The notes: generated by a model from the sequence alone, not told the origin. 64,000 bases of DNA from JAKIYB01 sp964590255 (GCA_964590255.1 CAZPYA010000001.1:1-64000); one strand, 5' to 3'; positions 17,313 to 25,898 are shown, counted from the stretch's first letter. Made by a program: numbers and translations.

Positions 17313-18085
17313 CGTGCTATTACCTCTTGCGTGAGTGCCTGGTAGGCGCGGGCGCCTTTGCCGCGCGGATCATAAGTGAAAATCGACTCGCCGTAGCTGG
17401 GCGCCTCGGAGAGGCGGATGGTGCGCGGGATGGTCGCCGTGAAGACGCGGGCTCCGTATTGGCGGCGCACCGCGGCGCTCACGTCGCGACAGAGCTTCAT
17501 GCGGGTATCCACCATGGTGAGGAGGATGCCGAGGATCTCCAACCGCGGGTTGAGACTGCGCTTCACCAGCCGCAGCGTGTATTCCAACTGCGCCAGGCCT
17601 TCCAGCGCATAGAATTCGCACTGCATCGGCACCAGCACCGCGTCGGCGGCGGTCAGCGTGTTGATGGGCAGCAGCCCCAGCGACGGCGGGGTGTCGATGA
17701 TGATGAAGCGGTAGACCTGTGCCGCGCCGTCCAGTCCGACGCGCAGGCGGGTTTCCCGCTCGGGCAGCGTGGCCAGCTCGATCACCGCGCCGGCGAGGTC
17801 GAGGGTGGCGGGGATGACGTCAAGCCGGTCCATGGACGTCGCCACCGCCACGTCGCGCCAGGTACCCTCGCCCAGCAGCAGGTCGTAGACGGTCGCTTCC
17901 AGCGCCGCCTTGTCGACGCCGACGCCGGTGGTAGCGTTGCCCTGCGGGTCGAGGTCGACCAGCAGCGTGCGGTGGCCCGCCGCCGCCAGCCCGGTGGCAA
18001 GGTTCACCGCCGTGGTGGTCTTGCCCACCCCGCCCTTCTGATTGACGACGGCCAGGGTGTGCGTCAGGCGCGACGAGACGGTCAC
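17306..18085 (-). CDS. parA: chromosome partitioning ATPase ParA (Soj)
   Basis: Walker-type ATPase that moves ParB-parS complexes. It has the deviant Walker A KGGVGKTTTAVNLATGLA near the N-terminus, LVDLDPQGNATTGVG, FIIIDTPPSLGLLPINTLTAADAVLVPMQCEFYALEGLAQL and the C-terminal RLSEAPSYGESIFTYDPRGKGARAY, all diagnostic of Soj. Start choice: the GTG at 18085 gives 259 aa, the family norm. However, an ATG at 18229 overlaps the rsmG stop (ATGA) and would add a 48-residue non-conserved tail; both are possible. It lies between rsmG and parB. Confidence 0.95.
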   Translation of the reverse strand: MTVSSRLTHTLAVVNQKGGVGKTTTAVNLATGLAAAGHRTLLVDLDPQGNATTGVGVDKAALEATVYDLLLGEGTWRDVAVATSMDRLDVIPATLDLAGAVIELATLPERETRLRVGLDGAAQVYRFIIIDTPPSLGLLPINTLTAADAVLVPMQCEFYALEGLAQLEYTLRLVKRSLNPRLEILGILLTMVDTRMKLCRDVSAAVRRQYGARVFTATIPRTIRLSEAPSYGESIFTYDPRGKGARAYQALTQEVIARC

Positions 18086-18225
18086 CGCCTCGGGTTGCGA
18101 CCAGTGAGTGTCAGGCTTCGTCGCGCCGCGTTTTTGAAAAATCCATCTCACGCTGTATATCCTGCCATCGTGGAACATCGATCCATGGGGCGCGGACCGT
18201 CCGGTCCAACATCCCTCATCCGAAA

Positions 18226-18975
18226 TCATTCTAGGCGGGCCTTCCGCGTCGTGTCAATAAAGAGGGGGTGTTTTTTCGCGGCGCCGGGATCGCGGGGGTA
18301 CTTGACCGGCGTCGGGCGGCGTTTCTCCACCACGATGAGCAGGCGTTCGTCGCCGCCAGGCAGTGCCAGCCGCCGCGTGTCGACGACCGTCCCGCCGAGG
18401 ACGTGCAGGGCCTGGGCGCTCTCCGCGATCTCCGGCTCCCCGTTTGGGCCTTTCATGGCGATGAGGCGGCCGCCCTCGCGCAGCAGCGGCAGCGCGTATT
18501 CCGCCAGCGCCCCCAGGTGCGCCACCGCGCGCGCAAGGGCGATGTCAAAGGTGCCGCGATAGGCGGCGCGCTGGCCCAACTCCTCCGCCCGCGCCCACAC
18601 CGCCGTCGCGTTGGGCAGGCCCAGCGCGGCGATGGCGTCCAGCAGGAAGTCGATCTTCTTGCGCACGCTGTCGTTGAGCGATACTGCGATTCGCGGGTGA
18701 CGGATGGCCAGCGGCAGCCCGGGGAATCCCGCCCCGGTGCCGATGTCGACGACGCGCTCCCCGGCGGCGGGCGTCCAGACACACTCCACGGTGAGCGAAT
18801 CGAGGAAATGCTTTTCCAGCACCGCGTCCGGCGTGGTGATGGCGGTGAGATTCACCTGCTGGTTGCGCGCGAGCAGCAACCCGAGCAGGTGCGCAAATTG
18901 CGCCTCCTGCTCGGGGGTAATCGTCAATCCCAGTTGTGCGGCGCCCTCGTGGAGCGCGGTGGTGTCAATGTTCAT
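18226..18975 (-). CDS. rsmG: 16S rRNA (guanine527-N7)-methyltransferase RsmG (GidB)
   Basis: 249 aa SAM-dependent methyltransferase. The SAM motif I is VVDIGTGAGFPGLPLAI; it also carries KKIDFLLDAIAALGLPNATAVWARAEELG, DIALARAVAHLGALAEYALPLL and GGRLIAMKGPNGEPEI, the order seen in RsmG. Loss of this enzyme is a known route to low-level streptomycin resistance in other bacteria. The ATG sits 3 nt downstream of a parS site, so ParB could cover its translation start region. Followed by parA and parB. Confidence 0.95.
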   Translation of the reverse strand: MNIDTTALHEGAAQLGLTITPEQEAQFAHLLGLLLARNQQVNLTAITTPDAVLEKHFLDSLTVECVWTPAAGERVVDIGTGAGFPGLPLAIRHPRIAVSLNDSVRKKIDFLLDAIAALGLPNATAVWARAEELGQRAAYRGTFDIALARAVAHLGALAEYALPLLREGGRLIAMKGPNGEPEIAESAQALHVLGGTVVDTRRLALPGGDERLLIVVEKRRPTPVKYPRDPGAAKKHPLFIDTTRKARLE

Positions 18976-18977
18976 AA

Positions 18978-18993
18978 TGTTTCACGTGAAACA
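18978..18993. promoter_or_regulatory. parS: parS centromere site 2
   Basis: Perfect TGTTTCACGTGAAACA immediately upstream of the rsmG start codon. Confidence 0.95.
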
Positions 18994-19000
18994 GGCGATG

Positions 19001-19444
19001 CTACCAGCGCGTCAAATCAGACAACAGGTGAAATGCGACATAACCAACGGCAAAACTCACCAGATTTGCGCCAACGACTTTCACGGCAAGATACGGCACC
19101 TTCTTCCGTAGCCATTGCAGGACCATCAAGTATAGCAGCGGTTCGAGCAGCAGCGGGATCACTTCCGCGGCCGCCCCCCAGCCATTGTTGACAAGCGTGG
19201 TGATTGGAAATGTCAGCAGGTTGATGCAGACGAACGCTAGTGCCCCTTGCCAGAAGGCCACCTCCCGCCCCAGTGCCCAACGGATACACAGATATTCCAA
19301 CAGCAGCGCAGAGATGGCAACAAGCATGAAAAGATCGTCATATTGCGTCACGCCCCAGGGTGTCGGGTACATGCCGACCGGATTCCCCCATGTTACGGTG
19401 GCGGTCAGCAATATTCCTAAAATAAGTATAGTCCGTTTTGGCAT
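19001..19444 (-). CDS. small multi-pass membrane protein
   Basis: 147 aa with about four hydrophobic segments: a signal-anchor-like start (RTILILGILLTATVTWG), then FMLVAISALLLEYLCIRWAL, GALAFVCINLLTFPITTLV and VIPLLLEPLLYLMVLQWL, ending with a further helix (LVSFAVGYVAFHLL). The N-terminus carries a G-N-P loop and Y-P-T-P. No family is recognised. It sits between mnmG and rsmG, flanked on both sides by parS sites. A GAGGATGGG ribosome site precedes the ATG. Confidence 0.75.
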   Translation of the reverse strand: MPKRTILILGILLTATVTWGNPVGMYPTPWGVTQYDDLFMLVAISALLLEYLCIRWALGREVAFWQGALAFVCINLLTFPITTLVNNGWGAAAEVIPLLLEPLLYLMVLQWLRKKVPYLAVKVVGANLVSFAVGYVAFHLLSDLTRW

Positions 19445-19462
19445 GACTATGTCCCATCCTCG

Positions 19463-21328
19463 TCATGATGTTTCACGTGAAACACTTTCTTCCCGCCGTT
19501 TCTTCGCCGATAGCCACACCAGCAGCAGTGAAATGTCCGCCGGGGTGACGCCGGGGACGCGGGCGGCCTGGCCGACGGTGCGCGGACGCACGCGGGTGAG
19601 GTGTTCCACCGTTTCGCGGGAGAGGCCGCGCACGGCGCGATAGTCGAACTCGACCGGCAGCGGGTGGGCGTCCAGCCGGCGCTGCTGCGCCACCTGCCGC
19701 TGTTGGCGCTGGATGTATCCCTCATACTTGAGCGCCGTCTCCACCTGCGAGGCCACTTCGTCGGGCACGGCGGCGGCGACGGGGTCGGTGGCGCGCAGCT
19801 CCGCGTAGCGCGACTCCGGACGGCGCAGCCAGTCGGCGGTGCTCGCCAGCCCGGCGCCGTCCACGCCGCTCGCGCCTGGCGGGGTACCGAGCAGCCGGTC
19901 GAGTTCGGCGTCGATGGCGGCGCGCTTCGCCTGGAAACGCGCATGCGCGTCCGTGGGCAGCAGCCCCAGCGCCGCGCCGAGGTCGGCCAGCCGCAGGTCG
20001 GCGTTGTCCTGGCGCAGCAGCAGGCGGTGCTCGGCGCGGGAGGTAAGCATGCGGTAGGGCTCCTCGGTACCGCGGGTCACCAGGTCGTCGACGAGCACGC
20101 CGAGGTAGGCCTGCTCGCGGCCAAGGACGACGGGTTCCGCCGCGTGGAGGTGCTGTACCGCGTTGATGCCCGCCAGCAGCCCCTGTCCCGCCGCCTCCTC
20201 ATATCCGGAGGTGCCGTTGATCTGTCCGGCGCAAAAGAGGCCGCCGACCGCCTTCGTCTCCAGGCTCGGCCAGAGCTGGTCGGGCGGTACGAAATCGTAC
20301 TCCACCGCGTAGCCGGGGCGTACAATGACGGCGCGCTCCAGTCCGGGGATGGAGCGCACGAATGCCGCCTGCGCGTCGGCGGGCAGGCTGGTGGAGATGC
20401 CCATCGGGTAAACGAGCTCAGACTCCCACCCCTCGCGTTCGAGGAACACCTGGTGGCGCTCGCGCTCAGCAAAGCGCACCACTTTATCCTCAATGGACGG
20501 GCAGTAGCGCGGCCCGCGCCCGTGGATGAGCCCGCCGTAGAGCGCCGACCGGGAGAGATTTTCCCGAATGATGGCGTGCGTCTCCGCCGTGGTGGCGGTG
20601 ATGTGGCAGGGCAATAGCGGGCGTGCGGGCAGACAGCACCCCTGCCAGGCGAACTGGAAGGCCAGCGGTGGGTCGGCCGATTCCTGCAATTCGCAGCGGT
20701 CATACGCGATGGTGGCCGCGTCGAGGCGCGGGGTGGTGCCCGTCTTCAGCCGCCCCAGCCGCAGCCCGCACGCGGCCAGCGAGGCGGAGAGCCGCCGCGC
20801 CGGGGGTTCCCCGTGCCGTCCCGCGTCCTCGGTGACGTCGCCGACGAAGGTGCGGGCATTGAGGAAGGTGCCGGTGGCGAGAATCACCGCGCCAGCGGCG
20901 AGATGCTGGCCGTCGGCCAGCACGACGCCGGCCACGCGGCCATCCTCCACACGCAACGCCGCCGTTTCGCCTTCGCGCAGCGTCAGGTTCGGCAGCGCGG
21001 CGAGGCGCGCCTGCATCAGCGCCGGATACAGGGTTTTGTCCACCTGCGCGCGAATGGCCTGCACCGCCGGGCCCTTGCTGGTGTTCAGCAGGCGCACGTG
21101 GGTCATCGCCGCGTCGGCGACGGCGGGCATGAGGCCACCCAGCGCGGCGATCTCGCGCACCAGATGTGCCTTCGCCGGGCCGCCGATGCTGCAGTTGCAG
21201 GGCAGGTGCGCCACGCGCGCCAGGCGGATGGCGAGCAGCAGCGTACGGGCGCCGCGTCGCGCCGCTGCCGCCGCCGCCTCGCATCCCGCGTGCCCGCCCC
21301 CCACTACGATGACGTCAAAATGCTCCAC
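19463..21328 (-). CDS. mnmG: tRNA uridine 5-carboxymethylaminomethyl modification enzyme MnmG (GidA)
   Basis: 621 aa FAD enzyme that with MnmE makes cmnm5U34 in tRNA. From the GTG start VEHFDVIVVGGGHAGCEAA it shows the dinucleotide fold, the CNCSIGGPAKAHLVREIAALGG signature, ILATGTFLNARTF, GRLKTGTTPRL, GPRYCPSIEDKVVRF, GLFCAGQINGTSGYEEAAGQGLLAGINA and the C-terminal SRAEHRLLLRQDNADLRL and YEGYIQRQ motifs. The 89-codon open extension upstream is non-conserved and contains the promoter, so the GTG is the start. mnmE is not in the window. A parS site overlaps the extreme 3' end. Confidence 0.96.
   Translation of the reverse strand: MEHFDVIVVGGGHAGCEAAAAAARRGARTLLLAIRLARVAHLPCNCSIGGPAKAHLVREIAALGGLMPAVADAAMTHVRLLNTSKGPAVQAIRAQVDKTLYPALMQARLAALPNLTLREGETAALRVEDGRVAGVVLADGQHLAAGAVILATGTFLNARTFVGDVTEDAGRHGEPPARRLSASLAACGLRLGRLKTGTTPRLDAATIAYDRCELQESADPPLAFQFAWQGCCLPARPLLPCHITATTAETHAIIRENLSRSALYGGLIHGRGPRYCPSIEDKVVRFAERERHQVFLEREGWESELVYPMGISTSLPADAQAAFVRSIPGLERAVIVRPGYAVEYDFVPPDQLWPSLETKAVGGLFCAGQINGTSGYEEAAGQGLLAGINAVQHLHAAEPVVLGREQAYLGVLVDDLVTRGTEEPYRMLTSRAEHRLLLRQDNADLRLADLGAALGLLPTDAHARFQAKRAAIDAELDRLLGTPPGASGVDGAGLASTADWLRRPESRYAELRATDPVAAAVPDEVASQVETALKYEGYIQRQQRQVAQQRRLDAHPLPVEFDYRAVRGLSRETVEHLTRVRPRTVGQAARVPGVTPADISLLLVWLSAKKRREESVSRETS
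19469..19484. promoter_or_regulatory. parS: parS centromere site 3 (inside the 3' end of mnmG)
   Basis: Perfect TGTTTCACGTGAAACA overlapping the last codons of mnmG (read on the minus strand as the ...VSRET end of the protein). Confidence 0.93.
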
Positions 21329-21334
21329 GGCGCC

Positions 21335-21364
21335 ATTATACACGGTGCGGGCGGAGGCGTCGAA
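21335..21364 (-). promoter_or_regulatory. sigma-70 promoter abutting the mnmG start
   Basis: Minus-strand TTCGAC - 18 nt - TATAAT, with only 6 nt between the -10 box and the GTG start. The transcript would begin at or next to the start codon (leaderless). Confidence 0.65.
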
Positions 21365-21619
21365 GGCGGGCTTTCCGCGCCGTCGACGCGACGAGGAAGA
21401 GTATGGGCATGGGGAGGCAGATGCTCGAGGCACCCGCTGTATCCACTCCAAGCCCTCCTGTCCACGATAGGGACAAATCCCCAACCTCCCCGAGGCGAGA
21501 TGGGAGTTTGTCGCTATTTTGCCGCGTGCCGCACAGGCAGCGCACGGATAATCCTCAGTGGAAGCCCGCCTCGCGCCCCACGGGCCGAGCGGCATGCATA
21601 CGCAAAGGAGGATCCGAGT

Positions 21620-22450
21620 ATGCGATACCTGTTGATGATGCTGGCGGCGGTGGCGCTGTTTACGGCGACGCAGGCCCAGATGGTGGCGGTGGCGGCGTCA
21701 CCCGAAACGACGACAGTAATGAGTACCATGCCGAATACGATGCCGGCGTGCGCCTTCAGCGCGGCCGACCTGCCGCAGCCCTGCCCGGTGATTGCCAGCA
21801 CCCCGCTGAATTCCCGCTCCGTGGTGCTGGTGCTGGGGACGGAGGAACGCTACGCGCTGTCCAACGCCCCGGTCGGCCGGCTCGGTTGGTACGACTTTTC
21901 GCAGAATTTCAACAGCTACTTCGACCCGCGCAACCCGATGACCAGCCATCGGCCGAGTCGAGTGGTGGTGCGCCACGGCAACCCGTTCATGCCGTACCAC
22001 CAGGTGACCGCGCGGCTGCGCCCGCAGGAGATCACCGCGACCCAGCGGGTGGTGATGCTGCCGTCGTCGCTGTCCGAGGCCGACCGCACCACGCTGGTAG
22101 GGGTGTCCGACCGCTACCGCATGATGACGCCGGAGCAGGCGCGGGTGATGGGTTACGTGCCGCAGGGCACCTGCGCGCCGGGCACCGGGCAGCTTTACCT
22201 GAATACCGCCATGGTCGATGGCCGCGTCGATCCGCTCAATCCGGAGGGATTCTACTTCGGCGCCGACGGGCGGGTGCTCGCTGCCGTCTACCTGGTGAGT
22301 TCCACTACGCCGGTGATGCTGTATGGGCAGACCACCATGCCCAGCACCATCACCCCGGGCGCCCAGCAGATGACGGTGTGGGTGTTCGACCCGAACCCGA
22401 ACGGTTTCTTTGCCGCATTGAACCCGAACACGAAGTGCACGGTGCTGTAG
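21620..22450 (+). CDS. exported protein of unknown function
   Basis: 276 aa. Perfect AAAGGAGG lies 8 nt before the ATG, which fixes the start. A signal peptide is seen (MRYLLMMLAAVALFTATQAQ, cleavage near AQA-QM). The mature protein is Pro/Thr/Val-rich with scattered Met and two or three Cys. It includes a repeated-looking theme of TTVMSTMPNTMPACAF, DLPQPCPVIASTPL, VPQGTCAPGTGQLYLNTAMVDG, YLVSSTTPVMLYG and the end VWVFDPNPNGFFAALNPN. I recognise no domain. It is the first plus-strand gene after the long minus-strand block, divergent from mnmG across about 290 bp in which nothing but the mnmG promoter is recognised. Confidence 0.75.
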   Translation: MRYLLMMLAAVALFTATQAQMVAVAASPETTTVMSTMPNTMPACAFSAADLPQPCPVIASTPLNSRSVVLVLGTEERYALSNAPVGRLGWYDFSQNFNSYFDPRNPMTSHRPSRVVVRHGNPFMPYHQVTARLRPQEITATQRVVMLPSSLSEADRTTLVGVSDRYRMMTPEQARVMGYVPQGTCAPGTGQLYLNTAMVDGRVDPLNPEGFYFGADGRVLAAVYLVSSTTPVMLYGQTTMPSTITPGAQQMTVWVFDPNPNGFFAALNPNTKCTVL

Positions 22451-22531
22451 CCCGTTCTCGCCGCGGAGGATGGCCTGTGTGCCCTGAACGTTGAATATCG
22501 CTCCGACCAGCATCGACCGATTATCTCGGTT

Positions 22532-22581
22532 CCCCGGATTGAAATCCGGGGCTGGAGAGACAAAGTCGGCCTGCGCCGACT
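22532..22581. repeat. double-hairpin intergenic repeat
   Basis: Two adjacent hairpins: CCCCGGATT-GA-AATCCGGGG (9-bp stem) and AGTCGGC-CTGC-GCCGACT (7-bp stem), joined by CTGGAGAGACAA. This resembles REP-like elements seen between genes in several phyla; only one copy is in the window. It may also work as a terminator for the upstream exported protein. Confidence 0.6.
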
Positions 22582-22658
22582 GGCCTGTTCCGGGAATACA
22601 CCCGAATACTGGCCTAAGCGGTAGATCAATGCACAATCGCATCGGCCGCCCTCCGCGG

Positions 22659-22687
22659 TTGCCCCTTCCCGCCGGCTGTGCTACACT
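22659..22687 (+). promoter_or_regulatory. sigma-70 promoter abutting MFS start
   Basis: TTGCCC - 17 nt - TACACT, with 8 nt between the -10 box and the ATG at 22696; predicts a leaderless message. Confidence 0.6.
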
Positions 22688-22695
22688 CTGCCGGC

Positions 22696-23940
22696 ATGTC
22701 CGCTTCACGCGCGAATCTCCGCACCGTATTAATCGTCACGCTGCTCTACGGCGTCGTCACCGGCGTCTATGAGCTGGCGCTGCCGTCGCTGCTCGACGCG
22801 TGGGGCATCAAACTCAGCGCCATGGGCGCGATTTTCGCCCTCTCCGGCCTGGTGATGGTGCTGGCGCGCATCTACCTGGGCGGGCTGGCGGACCGCTGGG
22901 GCCGGAAACTCGTCTACGGCTGGGCGCTGGCGCTGTGCGGCGTCACCACCTGCTGCGCGCCGTGCTCGCCGCTGCTGGTGTGGCAGGTGGCGCTGAAAGC
23001 GCTGCGCGACCTCACCGCGCTCACCCGCGAGACGCTGCACCCGGTGATCCTCTACGAGGCGGGGCGCGAGGTTTTCCTCGAGCGCATCGGGCGCTTCCGC
23101 GGCATCGAATACCTCTTCCAGGCGGGTGGCACCTTTCTCATGGGCGGGGTCTTCTGGCTGCTCACCCGAGCGGCGATGCCTCCGGCCGCCGCCTACGCCG
23201 CCATCATTATCGGCGGCGGCGCCCTGCTCGTTCTCGCCGGCGCCCTCTGGGCGATGGGCTTTCGCGAGACACCGGTGGCGACGGTGCCGCGGCGCATCAC
23301 CCTGCGCGAGCTGGTGAGCCTGGATCTGCATCCGAATCTGCGGCTCATCGCCATTTCCGGGATCCTCTTCGCCTTCGGGCTGCAGCTCAGCCACAGCTTT
23401 TACATGATCCTCTTCTTCCCCAAACGCTTTGGCGCCAGCCTCGCGGACGTCACCCTCATCATGATCATCCACCGCTTTACGCTGGCGCTGCCGCTGCTGG
23501 TGATGAGCGGGTCGAAGCTGAAGATCCTGAAGGCGTGGTACATCGCCGGCATCGTCATGCAGGGCGTCGTGCTCACCATCTCGGCGGTGCTGCCGTGGCT
23601 GTGGGCGTCGGCGGGAGTGTGGCTGCTGCACGACCTCATCGGCGCGGGCATCTGGCTGCCTATCCAGTCCACGCTCATCCAGCAATATTCCCGCGACGCG
23701 TCGCGCGGGCTGGAGGTGGGCAAGGTGCTGGCGTGGGGCGGCATCGGCGGCGCGCTGGGCCCGCTGGCCGCCGGCTACCTCGCCGAGGCGCAATTCCTGC
23801 CGGCGTTCCTCGCTCCCTACGCCGTCATCCTCCCCTTCCTCGCCAGCGGCCTCTTCGTGCTGCTGTCGGCGGTGCCGCTGTTCGGGTTGAAGCTGGCGGC
23901 GGAGCCGGTGGCGGTGGCAGAGAAGGTGGCAGCGGGATAG
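22696..23940 (+). CDS. MFS family transporter
   Basis: 414 aa with about 12 hydrophobic helices. The MFS signature between helices 2 and 3 is present as LGGLADRWGRKLVYGWALAL (G-x3-D-R-x-G-R-K/R), followed by a conserved ALKALRDLTALTRETLHPVIL in helices 4-5 with charged residues. The second half repeats the fold (SGILFAFGLQLSHSF ... LLHDLIGAGIWLPIQSTLIQQYS ... AWGGIGGALGPLAAGYLAEA). The substrate cannot be inferred. Start at the second Met of the open frame, 8 nt after a -10 box; no ribosome site is visible. Confidence 0.88.
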   Translation: MSASRANLRTVLIVTLLYGVVTGVYELALPSLLDAWGIKLSAMGAIFALSGLVMVLARIYLGGLADRWGRKLVYGWALALCGVTTCCAPCSPLLVWQVALKALRDLTALTRETLHPVILYEAGREVFLERIGRFRGIEYLFQAGGTFLMGGVFWLLTRAAMPPAAAYAAIIIGGGALLVLAGALWAMGFRETPVATVPRRITLRELVSLDLHPNLRLIAISGILFAFGLQLSHSFYMILFFPKRFGASLADVTLIMIIHRFTLALPLLVMSGSKLKILKAWYIAGIVMQGVVLTISAVLPWLWASAGVWLLHDLIGAGIWLPIQSTLIQQYSRDASRGLEVGKVLAWGGIGGALGPLAAGYLAEAQFLPAFLAPYAVILPFLASGLFVLLSAVPLFGLKLAAEPVAVAEKVAAG

Positions 23941-23952
23941 GCGACGGCCAGG

Positions 23953-24001
23953 CCTTGTGGGGCAGTTATCCCCGGTACATTTGCGCAAATGGCCCACAAG
24001 G
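23953..24001. repeat. hairpin with nested palindrome
   Basis: Outer 9-bp arms CCTTGTGGG / CCCACAAGG enclose the perfect 14-bp palindrome CATTTGCGCAAATG (23978-23991). It lies 12 bp after the MFS stop; it could terminate transcription or bind a protein. No T-run follows. Confidence 0.5.
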
Positions 24002-24420
24002 CGGGCGGCAGGCAGCTTCCCTGGCCCCGGCCTCGGGCATCGCTGTAAAAATCGGGGGCAAGGATACTGGCGCGGTTGTCTTACCCTCGCGTACCCTCAT
24101 CGCGTATATGCTGTGAAAACGGCGGTTAAGATAACCGGAACGATAATGTATGTCTCCCGTTTTACGGCGGATGATGCGCGCTTGGCGACGGTGACTTCGC
24201 GGGCGATCACGGCGTGGAGACTTCCACCCACGAATGCCACGGTCGTTCGCTACGGGTATCAGCGGGAGTATAGCAGATTTAGCGGTTTATGCCAAGCGGA
24301 TGTTTGCCTGTGCCTGGGCCTTGATATTCTTGATTGGCTGCCGCAGACCCCACCCCGGCCTCAGGCCATCCCTCCCCCTGCAGGAGAGGGGGAGGGATGG
24401 TTGTGGGTGGTGCTCCCGGC

Positions 24421-24570
24421 AAATACCATTCAAATATGGGCTCTCGACCGCCACGCGCAACCTCTCCCCCAGTCCCCCCCCTACGTGGGGAGGGGAGAGT
24501 CATAAGGAAATTCTGCGGCGGGGAGAGGCGGGTTCGCCATACGCAGCAGGCATATTTAAACGGTATTGGG
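24421..24570. mobile_element. MITE-like element, copy 1 (150 bp)
   Basis: Imperfect terminal inverted repeats: AATACCATTCAAATATG at the left and GCATATTTAAACGGTATT at the right. Flanked by a perfect 9-bp direct repeat GCTCCCGGC (24412-24420 and 24571-24579), the expected target-site duplication. The interior carries a CTCTCC.../...GGGGAGAG palindrome around CTACGTGG. A second copy is at 37000-37147. There is no coding capacity, so it would need a transposase in trans. Confidence 0.8.
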
Positions 24571-24720
24571 GCTCCCGGCGCGTACGAAGCAGATTGTCGT
24601 TTTTATTTTGACAGCTCTGATTACCTGTGAAAATTAGCTGGTACTCCCGTCGTTTGGCGCGATGTCTTCGCTTTTCGTGTATGCGGCAATGCACGATTCG
24701 CCGTTTTCGCCGATATCGCT

Positions 24721-24940
24721 ATGAGCAACCAGGAACTGGAGTACTACGCCGAAGGGTTTGGAGCAGCCGACACGCTGCCGGATTTGTTGGCAGGCACGGA
24801 TGGCCCGTCCGCGGACGTGGTCTATGTGGAAGCCGATGTGCCGCTGCGCGGCTATCCGATCGGAAGTGGGCATCGAATCGGCCTGCACAATGGCGGCGGC
24901 CGTTTACAAGTTTCTCTCAAGCTTATGCGTAGACCCGCCA
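24721..24940 (+). pseudogene. possible transposase remnant (frameshifted)
   Basis: One frame ends in YPIGSG and a neighbouring frame continues IESACTMAAAVYK one base out of register. Together they recall the YPIGSGxxESA segment near the C-terminus of several DDE transposases. The upstream part (MSNQELEYYAEGFGAADTL) is not recognisable. There is no complete reading frame and no inverted repeats that clearly bound it. Adjacent to a MITE and just upstream of the EamA promoter. Low confidence; it could be chance similarity. Confidence 0.3.
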
Positions 24941-24952
24941 AGGGGAGCGCCA

Positions 24953-24981
24953 TTGACCCCCGGCCCCTTGCGGGCTATACT
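24953..24981 (+). promoter_or_regulatory. strong sigma-70 promoter abutting EamA start
   Basis: TTGACC - 17 nt - TATACT, with 8 nt to the ATG at 24990. The spacing predicts transcription starting at about the start codon. Confidence 0.7.
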
Positions 24982-24989
24982 TCCCCCCG

Positions 24990-25898
24990 ATGCCTGAGAA
25001 TCTCGCGGCTTTGCTGTTTGCGTGCGCGTCCGGGCTGGCGATTGCGCTGTTGGGGTTGGCCTACAAGGTGAGCGCGCAGCGCCAGTGCCGTCCGGTGCCG
25101 TTCACCACCGCCTTCCTTGTCACGGCGGGGCTGCTGCTGCTGGCGAAATCCTTCACCGAAACGACGAACTGGGGCGACGCGCGGCTGTGGGCGCTGGCGC
25201 TGCCGGTGGGCGCGCTCTTTTATGTGGGCATCCCCACCATCATCGCCGCCAACCGCATGGGGCCGGCGTCGGTGAACTGGACCTTCGTCAACCTCGGGCT
25301 CATCGTGCCCATCCTTGCCGGCCCGGTGTTCTTCCACGAGCGACTGCTGCTGGTCGACGGCGTCACCCTTGTCCTCTTCGTGGTGATGCTCCTGGCCTTC
25401 GCCCGTGACATGGCGACTGGCGACGAGACGAAGGCCGAGCACCTGCTACCCTACAGCCTGCTGCTCGTCGCGGTGTGGGCGAACAACGGCATCGCCATGT
25501 CGCTGCTGAAGGAAAAGGACGTGCTGCTGGGGCAGACGAACTCCGGGGCGTTCGGCGCCATCTTCTACCTCTCCGGCGCGGCGCTCATGTTCATCACGTC
25601 GCTGATCACCGAGCGCGGGCAGCGGCCGCGGCCGGTTGACTACGCCGTGGGGGCCATCGCCGGCCTGTGCAGCGGGCTGGCTATCCTCTTCATGCTGCTG
25701 GCCGCCAGCCTGCCCACCGCCGTGCTTTTTCCCATCACCCAGGGGCTGGGCCTGCTGGGCGGGGTGGTGCTGGCGACGGCCATCTACCGGGAGCGGCTGA
25801 CCCCGCTGAAGCTGCTCGGGCTGGCGCTGGGGCTGGCGGTGCTGCTCACCGCGGGACTCAGGTCGTCGATCATGGCAGTGTTCGCAGGTGTGCGATGA
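24990..25898 (+). CDS. EamA/DMT-type ten-helix permease
   Basis: 302 aa with ten hydrophobic helices in two halves. The first has LLFACASGLAIALLGLAYKV, GALFYVGIPTIIAANRMGPASVNWTFVNLGLIVPILAGPVFFHERLLLVDGVTL (the EamA hallmark ending in a helix, a glutamate/arginine turn and a further helix). The second half has the same plan (VLFPITQGLGLLGGVVLATAIYRERLTPLKLLGLALGLAVLL). Members export amino acids, nucleosides or other metabolites; no substrate is indicated. Its only visible initiation signal is the abutting promoter. Confidence 0.85.
   Translation: MPENLAALLFACASGLAIALLGLAYKVSAQRQCRPVPFTTAFLVTAGLLLLAKSFTETTNWGDARLWALALPVGALFYVGIPTIIAANRMGPASVNWTFVNLGLIVPILAGPVFFHERLLLVDGVTLVLFVVMLLAFARDMATGDETKAEHLLPYSLLLVAVWANNGIAMSLLKEKDVLLGQTNSGAFGAIFYLSGAALMFITSLITERGQRPRPVDYAVGAIAGLCSGLAILFMLLAASLPTAVLFPITQGLGLLGGVVLATAIYRERLTPLKLLGLALGLAVLLTAGLRSSIMAVFAGVR

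Larger units (their letters stand above)
23941..24720. other. gene-poor stretch with hairpin, MITE and palindromes
   Basis: About 780 bp in which I find no convincing gene. It holds a hairpin (23953-24001), a GGAGAGGGGGAGG-type palindrome near 24372-24400, the MITE at 24421-24570 with its duplicated target, and otherwise non-coding sequence of lower GC. Open frames here are short and cross the repeats. Confidence 0.55.

Noticed and set aside
19463..21595. MnmG starting 89 codons further upstream
   Set aside because: The extension is non-conserved, contains the promoter of the gene, and the flavin-binding motif begins right after the GTG.
24634..24888. Minus-strand small protein in the repeat-rich stretch
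   Set aside because: No ribosome site, no motif, and it overlaps the transposase-like trace.
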